Shown here piece after piece: positions 11,650 to 21,922 of a stretch of DNA of 64,000 nucleotides (its first letter is position 1; each line of letters opens with the position of its first letter). This DNA is from Nissolia schottii (lineage: Eukaryota > Streptophyta > Magnoliopsida > Fabales > Fabaceae): NCBI GenBank assembly GCA_003254905.1, contig QANU01067139.1, forward strand, positions 688,315-752,314, written 5' to 3'. A program made the position numbers and the translations under genes. A model generated the notes under the pieces. The model did not search any database, was not told where the DNA came from, and worked only from the letters and a program-made list of their open reading frames with translations.

Positions 11650-12740
11650 CCTAGAAAGGGGAGCAAAATATCAGCAAATCCATTTGAACAAAAATTACTC
11701 AGTTAAATGCTGATGCTTTCTTAACATTTACCAATTTGCCACAACATCTCATTGCTGATTTATTAAAATAAATCTCTCCAATAAACCCAAAAGTTCAACA
11801 AAAGAGGTTAACAAGTGTTCCTTCTGATTGTCTGGCAGGAAGAGAGCAGGTAGAGAGAAGAAACAAAGATCAAAAGCATCTGCTTCTTCAACACCCAAAC
11901 AAAATGCCAAGGAGGAAGCAATTCAAAGTTTCAAACAAGGAAGCTGAAGAACATCATCAAATGAGAGGGAAAGACAGAGATTTACAATTACTTAATTCTA
12001 ACTGCCTAAAATGCTCAAGCATTATAGAAAGAGTAAGTAATCAGTAATCTTATAAAGTTTATCTTCTGGATGTCATTTTCCTAAAACACAATAATAATCA
12101 AACTTTCATGAATCAGTTAGAAAAGGATCATAATCAAAACTTTGTCCCAAGAGTCCAACCACTGAAGCAAAATTTCACACAAGGGTGCGAAATCTAGTCT
12201 AGTAAAATAATTGCACAACACAGAACACACCTTATGTGGGAAGCCCAGAAGAAGAAAATGAAAAATACCAAAAACCCAAAACCCAAAACAGCAAAAAGTG
12301 AGATGAGCTTCCCTAATAATAACAAGGGATTAAACATTACAATTAAAGGTAAAGCACCCAGCGTTAAAGTCACTTTCCCCTGACCCTGAGACACACAAAC
12401 CCACATAAGCATTCTTTGCATATTCTTCCAAAACAAAAAAAAAAAAAGAGTGAGATCACCATCAACACAAAGGCATAAATAAGATCCTGCTCTGAAAGGA
12501 AAAGGAAGCAACAATGCAAAAACAGAGAACTGTTACTTTTGGCGCCCAGGTGAGAGATCCTATACCAATCTCTGCTCACTTTCCACTCTCATCCTACTCA
12601 CTACTCAGAAGAGCACATTTTCAGAGTGTATGGATTCCTCCAAAGTTTCTATCTTTAGCATTCATCGGCATGGTGGGTTACACAGGACACAAAACAGAGA
12701 CAACAGAGGAAGCAGAATGTGATGAATTTTTTTGTTGAAG
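11650..12740 (-). promoter_or_regulatory. 5' UTR intron and promoter region of the PMT gene
   Basis: Upstream of the PMT start codon a TTCTAG acceptor lies 31 nt before the ATG, so the leader is probably split. The matching donor could not be fixed. Several short frames in this stretch overlap on both strands and look like shadows. Confidence 0.4.
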
Positions 12741-12744
12741 AGGA

Positions 12745-13202
12745 ACGAGCGGAAAACGTTAAAACCAAACACGGATGAATCACCAAATAGAAGCAAGGCT
12801 CATGAGGTAAAAATAAAAGCAAGGACGCTTCTTTTACGCTTTTTTGACTATGTGCTAAAATATCAATAGAATTGTAACCGAAAAAATATTCAATAGAATT
12901 AGGATATGATGTGCGCGTGATTCTGCGAAACAGCTGGAATTGTGGTGAAAAATAGGTGTAGAGTACCTAACTTCCCCCCCTAAAACCAAAGGTTAGAGGA
13001 CCTAAAAGTAATAATCAAACACAAGTGTGGACAGAAAGGACCTTTTGTAGTATGTGTTGTCGGTTATCCTAAGCCCCAAACAAGTGTTGTCTACTCCCAT
13101 GAAAGTTATTCGGTATTCATAATTGTTATTTGCAATTGAAATCAAACACTCTCATCTCCCACACTTTATATAGTCATAGAAGCTATTTAATATTCAAAAA
13201 TG

Positions 13203-13239
<37 letters not shown>

Positions 13240-14307
13240 TTTTAGCGTAAACATCATGTCTTTCATCTCACACATATTATGAGACTAATAATATATGTTA
13301 AATAAAAAATTTAGCGTCTACACTAAAATTGATGTACAAATAACACTCTATTTCAATATTTCACACAATATCTGCATACCAGTAAACTTTGCCATGCTAG
13401 TCTCCCTTAAATCGTAGAGGATGTTAGAAGAAAATCAATCCTCCCCGTTGAATTTAAGTTCTAGGGAGAAATTACATTAGCATAATAAGAAATTTCATAT
13501 GATTACATTTAGGTATTAAAAGAGATATTAATCTAAAAGATTAATTTATATTTATCATTGTTCTTATATTTTGAAAACTTTAAATATCTTTTTTTATTAT
13601 CAATGTCATCAAATATCCTGTTTCTTAATGTATGTTATCAAGCAATCAGTTAGTCATTCATTTTTCACGTGATTAAAATGTAGTTGCTTGCAACAAGACT
13701 AAAGTTAACTTCAAGAGGAAAAAAATATTAAAACGCATATCCAGTATAAAATCCCAAGTTGACAATTAGATGTCAAAAGCAGGCTAGAAAAAACTTAAAT
13801 GGATAAAATTTATTCCTTTTTCATATTTAAAATTTATTTAAAAAAATGTAAATTATTGAAACATATCATTCATATAATGTGATGAGTGCATTTAAAGATA
13901 TGATAATAAATTTATTCATTTTAATGTCGAGCAAGGTTGATAGTAGAAAAATTACACATCCTAGTGTGGGCAAGTATCATTGTATGTGCATCCTCCTCTA
14001 TTCAGTGATTTGCTCAGTAATGGTACTCTTGGAATGATTTTTTGTGTATTTGTAAATGACCTTTTCCAATGATAAGAAAAAAACGTTTCTTTGTTGTTAC
14101 AGGAACTTCTTGAAACAAAGACGATCTCTTCGGTCTCCATTTGTGGTCTTTTCTGTTTTCTTTCTCACCATATATGGTCTTTTTGAAGGAGTCTTAGTCA
14201 TTTGGCCTGATTTAGAAAGAGAGAAAGCAGACAATGGAAAAGGATAAACAATGAAAGTGAAAGACTAAACTGTGAATTCAAAACGGAAGAAAGATAAGAA
14301 CAAAATA
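12745..14307. other. Intergenic with an AT microsatellite
   Basis: No gene seen. A pure (AT)n tract occupies about 13206-13235. A short frame at 14056-14247 has no supporting features. Confidence 0.5.
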
Positions 14308-14316
14308 GCTGAATTC

Positions 14317-15061
14317 ATGGTTATCAAACTCGCGAGTTTAAGTAAACTCGTGGAGCTTCCGTAAACTCGGATCGTAAACTAGGATCGTAAACTCGTACGA
14401 GTTTACCTATTATTAAAAAATATTAAAAAATATTTTAAAAAATTATTATGCTACAAAAATATATTTAATAAAACTTGAAATTCATAAATACATTTATATC
14501 CATAACAAAGCACAAATAAAGATGAAATATATGAGTTCTGAATTCAATTCATACATAATACATATAACATAATACATAGTATTGACTATTGAAAATCACA
14601 AGAAGCGAATTTGTGACGATGATGTCTTCAATATAGAACGCTAAAGCACAAATATATAGCAATGCAGAGGTCACGCACCCTGGTGGAAAAGATCCCTGAG
14701 CAAAGGATGAAATACATACGACGGATTAGCGACGGAGCACAAGCAACGATGGAGCACAACGGAGCACGATTGTAGGCGCAACTATAAATGATAACTCTAA
14801 AATACTTAAATGACCTAAATCTAAAAATTCATAGTTATGGAAAACAATATCAAGCTTGTTTTGTTTCTTAAAAAAAAAAAAACCTCTGCCTGTGTGGTAA
14901 ACTCGTAAAATCGGGAGTAAACTCGCGATTTTATGCGAGTTTACCCGAGTTTACCCGATTTTACCCAGAAACGAGTTTACATGTGAGTTAGCTCGATTTT
15001 ACAACTTAAACTCGTAAAATCGTACGATTTTACGTGTTAAATCGCGATTTTAATAACTATG
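14317..15061. mobile_element. Non-autonomous MULE-like DNA element (MITE), 745 bp
   Basis: The element is bounded by a perfect 9-bp direct repeat, GCTGAATTC, at 14308-14316 and 15062-15070. Its ends are inverted: the left starts ATGGTTATCAAACTCGCGAG and the right, reverse-complemented, starts CATAGTTATTAAAATCGCGA. Inside each end lies a cluster of GTAAACTCG/CGAGTTTAC and AAATCG/CGATTTTA units in both orientations, so the subterminal DNA can fold extensively. There is no transposase ORF. A 9-bp target duplication fits Mutator-like elements; hAT elements make 8 bp. It was presumably mobilised by a transposase from elsewhere. Confidence 0.75.
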
Positions 15062-15070
15062 GCTGAATTC

Positions 15071-15720
15071 AAGAAGATCAACAAGCTGCAAAGGCTGCTC
15101 GAAAAGTTGTTTATTAGCATTTAGCATGCCCTTGATTGATTAGATTTAGTACATGTTTGGTTGCGGTTATTTACACTAATAAAAACTTTTCAAACAAAAT
15201 CTCATTTGTAAGATTTTAGCTTATCAAGTTTTCTGCCACAAAATGGAAACATGTACTTATTGGTTTGTATATCTATTTGTCTCACTTAAGGAATTAAGGG
15301 GGACAAAAAATGGAAACTTTTATTTGGAAAAATAAAATTTGTAAGATTTTAATGTCTTCAATGCGTGGAATAGAATAAAAATTTCCTATTTTAACTCGTT
15401 AACCAATAGACTTATTACCAATATCTTTTTTTTTTATTTTAAAATAACATTTTCATGTCATGTTACAATTTTGCTTTGAGCATGCATGTCTGATATTATG
15501 AGAAAGTGGATGGTGTATAATGTTAAGTGTGATAACGTAGACTTCATACATCGCATAATTAAAAAAAGAATAAAAAATAAAACTATGATAAAAAGAAGAC
15601 ATTACAATACATAACAAAAGTTCGAGAGAATCATTATTCATATTAAAAACCACAAGTCTCCCCATGTGTCCTATTTCATTGGGTAAGAAAAAATGTTAAA
15701 ATAATATACAATTTTAAGTC
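15071..15720. other. Intergenic, no gene seen
   Basis: AT-rich sequence between two MITE-like elements; no coding or RNA signal recognised. Confidence 0.45.
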
Positions 15721-15724
15721 TTTT

Positions 15725-16026
15725 AGAGCATCTCCTGATTTATTTTAGGGAGTAGGTAGCAATTGTTGAGCCTTTTTTTTTTTGCGAGTTGGGATTGAGA
15801 ATCTCACTTAAGGTATTAGTTCCTTTTAATTTCACTTTATTTAAAACTTAGTATATGATAGGTGACTCTTGCGTTTTTAATTTTATAATAAAATAACATA
15901 ATTAATTTAAATGGATAGAGAAATGTGTTAAAAATTATTTTGTAGTTAATATTAATCTATTTCACTAAAAATAATAAAAATATTTTTAATTTTTATAATG
16001 CATTAATGATGTGACGTTAATATTAT

Positions 16027-16060
<34 letters not shown>

Positions 16061-16102
16061 TAAAATAGCGATTATAAGAGAGACACCTATCAGAGATGCT
16101 CT
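15725..16102. mobile_element. Small MITE with AGAGCATCTC termini, about 378 bp
   Basis: The left end AGAGCATCTCCTGAT and the right end, reverse-complemented, AGAGCATCTCTGATAG form terminal inverted repeats. The interior is AT-rich and includes an (ATA)n tract at 16020-16060. Possible target duplication AAGTCTTTT / CAAGTCACT is imperfect, so the superfamily is left open. GAGCATCTC ends are frequent in plant MITEs. Confidence 0.55.
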
Positions 16103-16109
16103 CAAGTCA

Positions 16110-16770
16110 CTCTGTTTAGGTGAATCAACATCATCCAAACATATAGGAGTTATGAAACCCAAACAAATATGATTAGAATTAAAAAAAAAAAAAAAGAGAG
16201 GTTAAAACTCAAGTTTTCAAGGAAAGTTCTATCTTCCTTGGGGTGGAAATCTAATCCATACTCCTCGCTATGAATCTAACCCTGGATATGTTTCTATCTC
16301 ATATATATCAACGGTGTAGATGTTATAAGAAGGAAAAACATAATATATTTCCTCCGGGTGAGGACCAATGCCCTTCAAGGCAGATTCCAGATTCGCTCCC
16401 CACCCAAATATTGACACGTGTAAAGCCACGTCATCACATTATCCACATTTTTATCGAGCCAGTGAAAATGTTTTTGTTCTCTTTTCTTAATTAAAAAAAA
16501 AAAGTTAGAAAAAGCGAGAAAATGGGTGGAAGGAATGGATTGACAGAGAGATTTTGGAGGGTGAAGGTCTGAATCACACAGTCCACATGAACTGAGGACA
16601 CCAATTTCCCACATTTCATTCATTTTCTCTTTCATTCTCTATCACTGTTTTCTTTCTTTCTTTCTTTCTTTCTTTCTTTTCTTTTGTTCTGTAAACAGAA
16701 TTATTAGGCCAGAAAAGAAGACAATGGTGGTGGCCTGTGAAGCATGAAGAGGAGGAGGAATGTGTTATGA
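16110..16770. other. Intergenic and SGRL upstream region
   Basis: No further gene seen. A (TTTC)n microsatellite at about 16650-16680 lies roughly 100 bp upstream of the SGRL start codon and probably falls in its promoter or 5' UTR. Confidence 0.45.
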
Positions 16771-16777
16771 ACCTTCC

Positions 16778-19425
16778 ATGGCATGTCATTGCGCTTACAA
16801 CAATGCCTTCTCATTTTCTTCACCAACCAGAGGAGGATTCTTCATGTCAAAGACGACATCATCATCCACTAGATGCAGACCCTTTATCTTCTCCTCCATA
16901 TCAAATTCTACTCCATCCTATAACACCCTTGTTTCTGAGGTGCCCTTTTTCTCTCTCTTCCAGTACTTTGATTTGTCCTTGCTATTATTGTGGATTTCAA
17001 TGTTATCTGCCTGCATTTTGGATTTAAAGGCTAGTGTGAGGGAAATTGTAGGGAAAAAAAACCCTTGTTTTAGTGTAGGGTTTAGGGTATGAGCTAACTT
17101 GTTTTCAACACACACTAGTATATCATTTTGGTTTATGATTTGTATCTCATGCCAGAGGGGTTACTTTTTCCGTTCTTCTTGTCTTTCGTTAATGCCATTT
17201 CACCATGAAATGCACCATTCAAATTTGAGATTTTACATTGTTAACCAATTATATTTTATCTTTTGTATGACTTTTTAATTTAAGACAGTCGTGTGACGTG
17301 TAGGTGTATAATTGGATGATTGATTGACAACATTCTGCTATATCAAAATAAAGCTCAAAACATTATCCTCAAGAGTTCCAACTTCAAGCTTTTTTGCATT
17401 CATTGATAAGACATGGCCTTGTTCTGATTTCAGATTCTTAGTTGTCCTTCAATTCTATACTGGGAAGTCTGCTTATAGTAGATTTATTTTCTTCAATCAA
17501 TCCTTTTTGTATAGTTAAAGGTTTAGCTCCCATGATGATTTGTCCTCTTTCTGAAAGGTGGAAAATTTGCTCTGTGCCACATCAACTTCTTCTAGCTAAT
17601 ATAACCTTGCTGGTTCTTGAGTCTATTATAAATAACTATGCAAATCTGAAGTTAACTCCCCAAAAAACCAGCGTTTTATTTTGTTCACCTTAATAATAAA
17701 GGCAGGAAACTAAGATTCGTAATCCCAGATGCAAGAGTAAGTCCACATATCCTGAAATGATTTGTTTCTTTTATTTGAACCCCTTATTACTCGTGTGTGA
17801 AATAAGTACGAGGAATTTTGCTATATAATCTGTATTTTACCACATGGTGATCTGCAGGCATATTATGCCAGTCAAACTTTTTGACTTTTGTAGTTATCAC
17901 TAAATTATGGATAATCAAGCTTCAATGTGTGGTTTCGACTCTGGCTTCCGGTTCTAGTTTACAAAATTGAAATTTCTTTCCTTTCACTCTGGATACCTCC
18001 TTTCTTTCTTGAATCCAGTGTCAGTTTACAACTTTGGACCTCTTCGTTTCATGTAGCTATAACAAAAATATTGTTCGATGTGTTATGTGTATCATTGATA
18101 TCCCTTGTGTAATAGCGCTTACTTTGATTTTAAATTTAGACTGTTAGGCTCTTGGTTCCTCCAGCAAGATTTGAAGCTTCAAAACTGAAGGTTGTTTTAT
18201 TGGAAGATCAGACGAACAAATATGCAAGTATAATTCCAAGAACCTACATTCTATCCCATTGTGACTTTACAGCTAATCTGACTTTAACCGTGTCCAATGT
18301 GATCAATCTAGATCAGGTTTGTGTCCTTGGCTTTTGCATGCATGGCTTGGAAATTATAGTGCCTGGTGCATATGTTAAACAAAAGCATTAGTCTTCAATT
18401 AATTAATTCATATTATCCGTCTGCGATCCTTTTTTTCTTCTTCGTATTCTGGCAGTTGAGAGGGTGGTACGAGAAGGATGATGTTGTAGCTGAATGGAAG
18501 AAAGTGAAAAATGAAATGTGCCTACATGTTCATTGCTTTGTCAGTGGTCCCAATCCCTTCATGGATCTGGTTGCTGAACTTAGATATCATATATTCTCCA
18601 AGGAAATGCCTTTGGTATGCTTGCATTTTAATTGCATTATCCCATCAATGCAGAAATAATCTCAAAGCTAGGACTGATGTATGAAGTATTCTACATGGCA
18701 CTACTAAAAGGAAATGATATGGTGCAAAAACAAAATAGAAAGAATTCAGTTATAGAATGTCCCCTAAACTTGTACTTCTATCTTGTATGGTGCTTAACTT
18801 TTTTGTTTTCTGAAGATCACAACTATATCATTGTTTAAAATTCTTAGCTTCCTATACATGTTCTCATATTTCCGATTGCATCTTGCTAAGACGAGTCTCT
18901 TATTTTCTCTAAGCTGTGTTTTGCTGAATTTATTAGTTGTATTATGCCTAAATGTATGACACTTGGTTGAGTTTTTGTCTTGAACAGGCACTGAAAGCAA
19001 TTCAATGTGGAGATTCCGCACTTTTCGATGATCATCCTGAATTGCTGGATTCTATAGTTCGAGTATATTTCCATTCTAGCTCCAAAAAATACAACAGAAT
19101 GGAATGTTGGGGACCTCTCAAGGATGCTATGGAGGTAAACTTAAGGAACTACGATTTGTACAAGTATTTTTACTTGTTTTGCTTTAAATGCTCAATTTCA
19201 TTATGGTCTTCATGCTAGACACAGATTTTCCACCATAAATATATTTCTAGAGATTTTAATCAAAAAATATCAAAGTGGTCTGATTAGACTTAACTACTTT
19301 TCTGGCTATGTTTTCAGGGGAAACAAGTGGATCAATTGGAAGGGTTAATAAGAAGAGAAAGTCCTCCTGAAAAGTGGAGGAGCCCCAAGTCCATCTTCCA
19401 AGCTCTTTTTGCTTTTCTTCTTTGA
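16778..19425 (+). CDS. SGRL: STAY-GREEN-LIKE protein, chloroplastic
   Basis: This complete five-exon gene has exons 16778-16939, 18140-18316, 18456-18614, 18988-19134 and 19318-19425; all junctions are phase 0 and GT/AG, giving 250 aa. SGR proteins are magnesium dechelatases that remove Mg from chlorophyll. The SGRL subtype prefers chlorophyllide a and is expressed in green, non-senescing tissue. The N-terminus MACHCAYNNAFSFSSP is Ser/Thr-rich like a plastid transit peptide. The core carries VRLLVPPARFEASKLKV, PRTYILSHCDFTANLTL, GWYEKDDVVAEWKKV, LHVHCFVSG, ELRYHIFSKEMPL and YNRMECWGPLKDAME. The C-terminus KSIFQALFAFLL is SGRL-like and lacks the Cys-rich motif of SGR/NYE1. An in-frame ATG at 16760 is possible, but MACH matches the family start. 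Intron 1 is 1.2 kb. There are no defects. Confidence 0.95.
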
Positions 19426-19429
19426 AATT

Positions 19430-19856
19430 GTATCTACAACTGCAAGATTATTTGCTCAGAATTTCATGTGGTTTTGGCAAAGCAAAGTTCAGCTTGCAAG
19501 AATGTACCAATACCACAAAAGAAACAAAATTCTTTGAGAAGACCCAAAATGGAAAATTGAAAGTTGCACAAAGGCATATCTCTTGTGATTCCATTCAGCA
19601 AAACTATAATATTAATCACAGGCATTTTACTAGGCCGTGAATATATTCTAAGGATGGATACACTAATAAACTGATCATATATTTTTTATATTCAATTAAT
19701 GTTTTCATTTCATTAAAAATAAAATCTTGAGAATGTGTATAGATAGCAAGAAATTGAACATACAAGAGAAACTACTCTGAATACCAAATAGCATGTCCTT
19801 ATAAAAAAAATCACAATCAAACCACCAACACTATTCATTCAAGAAACTCAATCTTT
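19430..19856. other. SGRL 3' region, no other gene
   Basis: Probable 3' UTR and downstream DNA of SGRL. An 88-codon frame covering this stretch overlaps the last SGRL exon in another frame and is a shadow. Confidence 0.45.
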
Positions 19857-19865
19857 AGTTGGAAT

Positions 19866-20308
19866 CTAAGAAGCATGAACACGGATGCGAAACCGGGACG
19901 CATCAGAAATTTACAGGACATGGCGCGCGCGCACGTGTATATATATAAATATATAATTCGATATTTATAATTATATTATGATATTTTCATTTATGTTAAA
20001 CTATTAATTTTTATTACTTTCTAAACTCCCTTCAAAATATATTAATATATAGTGCATTTAATATTGTTATATGTGTTAATACTTTCTAATTATCCAGTGC
20101 TTCATATTATTGTAAATTTATTTATTATTTAAATACTTTTTACTCATACGATCTAGATACAACCCCGAAAACTTTCAGATATAATTTAGGCATGTCTAGA
20201 TACTTTCGAAAACACGTATGTCTAACAAGTGTCTTTGTGTATTAGTGTTTGTGATACATGAGACACTTGGATACGACAATCTCACGAAGTGTACGTGTTT
20301 GTTTCTTA
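19866..20308. mobile_element. MULE-like MITE, 443 bp, perfect 9-bp TSD
   Basis: A perfect 9-bp duplication, AGTTGGAAT, flanks the element at 19857-19865 and 20309-20317. The left end CTAAGAAGCATGAACACGGA pairs with the reverse complement of the right end, TAAGAAACAAACACGTACA, as imperfect inverted repeats. The interior has no ORF and carries a GCGCGCGC tract near 19924. A 9-bp target site and no coding capacity point to a non-autonomous Mutator-like element. Confidence 0.65.
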
Positions 20309-20630
20309 AGTTGGAATTCATTCATTTCGTTTTTCAATTGTTCTGTCGCGTTTGTAACGTGTGACCTATCAGCACTCTCAAGTCAGTCCTAACTTTCTTG
20401 AAGCTGAAGACATAAACAACGTCCAAGAATCACATGAGAGCTTGATTCGGTTCATGCATAGGCAACTGCCTATTATCGGCTGTTTATAACTACCGTATAT
20501 TTAAATGCAAATGAGCATAAGGTAGCACGAAACACGAAGGTTCCTACTCTTAACTTTATACATCACGTCTTACAATCATATATATGAATCACTCACTTCT
20601 GCTACTTCTCATGCAAACACACGCACACAT

Positions 20631-20858
20631 ATGATTCTTTCGAAAGATCAAGGGCCATCTCATTCATCAATCAATGTTATGGAAAACATAAGGGGGATGG
20701 AATTGGTGCATCGAACTAGGTTGGCAGCAGGCAAAAGGAAAAGAAACAACTCATTCATTCCTATTAGAGGAAGCATCAAGAGGAAAATATTCATCCTAAT
20801 GTATGGAAAGTTAAAGAGAACCTTCAGCCAGCGCATCCTTGGTGCCCTGGTTCGCTAA
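20631..20858 (+). CDS. Short basic protein of unknown function (75 aa)
   Basis: I do not recognise this ORF. It encodes 75 aa with no signal peptide. The second half is strongly basic: LAAGKRKRNNSFIPIRGSIK, then RKIFILMYGKLKRTF. It ends in ALVR. The frame has balanced, non-repetitive amino-acid use, unlike most short frames in this AT-rich DNA, and the upstream 100 bp looks like a leader. A second in-frame ATG (MENIRGMELVH) lies 16 codons in. It could be a small conserved plant peptide gene or chance. Confidence 0.4.
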   Translation: MILSKDQGPSHSSINVMENIRGMELVHRTRLAAGKRKRNNSFIPIRGSIKRKIFILMYGKLKRTFSQRILGALVR

Positions 20859-20859
20859 A

Positions 20860-21920
20860 GTAAGAACATGCTCTTTGATTATGGAATGTTTTAGAACTAA
20901 TGCTAAGTACCATCATATTCCAAACGTCATCATGTGTATATATGTACTTTACATTATATTTCATATTTAAAACTATATCACCGTGTGTGTGTTCGCGTAA
21001 CATTGTAATGATGTTAAATAAAGTTACTGTCATATTTAAATGTATATCAAATAGATTAGACGTGCCATTCTAATGATGTTGTTGAATAAAGTTCATATCT
21101 TATTTCAATGTATATCCAATTAGATTAGACAAACTTCTTATATTCAATTTGATTGAAGTACACTAATATTATTTCCCACAAGAGGCTATGTGCAGTGGTA
21201 AATAAATTTGGTTGTCAAGAAAAGAGGAGAACAAAGATTTGAATTCGGAACATCACTTATAGAAAAAGCTTAACCGTACTGCCCAAAGTTCTACGAGAAT
21301 CTTCTTATACTCCAAGATGTAAAAACACCATATCAGACAGAAGTTCTACATCGGGTCTATTTGACAGATGTACATATGCTATTAAGAGAAGTTGCACCAC
21401 TCAAGAGAAGTAAGAGAAGTAAGCAATATGAGCAATATTAGCAACTTAGTGTATGCTAGTAATCAGAGATCATGGATGGCTAAGTTACTTATAGTATATT
21501 CAGCTTTCTGTTTATAAAAGCTCCAAACCGAAATCCAAAACTTTTTCGGGTCTGACATTCGTCCTAACCAGTTCATCATCAGCTGGGCGTCTGAGAAGCT
21601 GGACTAAGGAGCTATGGAAGAGCTTAAAAATTCCACATGGAATAACCACCGACCCCCTTTTTATTCCTTACCGAACAGGATATTTGAGGAAACTCATGCC
21701 AAGAATCCGATATTATTTAAAACATGGGCCAACAAATTCAATGTGAACCATATACATGGATATATGCAACAACTACTGATTTTAAAATAAGTACACGCAT
21801 GGCCAATACCTGAAGGTTCCTAAACAACAACCACAAAATAGGTCGTCTCAGTGATCTGAAGAAGCAAAACATGATGAACAACACTCATAGGCTGTACCAG
21901 CATAAGCAATACAAACACTA
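20860..21920. other. Intergenic, no gene seen
   Basis: No coding signal. A tRNA-like pair of internal boxes near 21190-21255 is too weak to call a SINE. Confidence 0.4.
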
Positions 21921-21922
21921 TC

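Noticed and set aside
16760-16777. Upstream in-frame ATG as the SGRL start
   Set aside because: It would add only MCYEPS before MACH; the family starts at MAC, and the shorter form gives a normal transit peptide.
21190-21260. Possible SINE head with tRNA-like boxes
   Set aside because: The A-box-like TGCAGTGGTAAA is acceptable but the B-box-like GATTTGAATTC is too far from GGTTCGANNCC, and no target duplication was seen.
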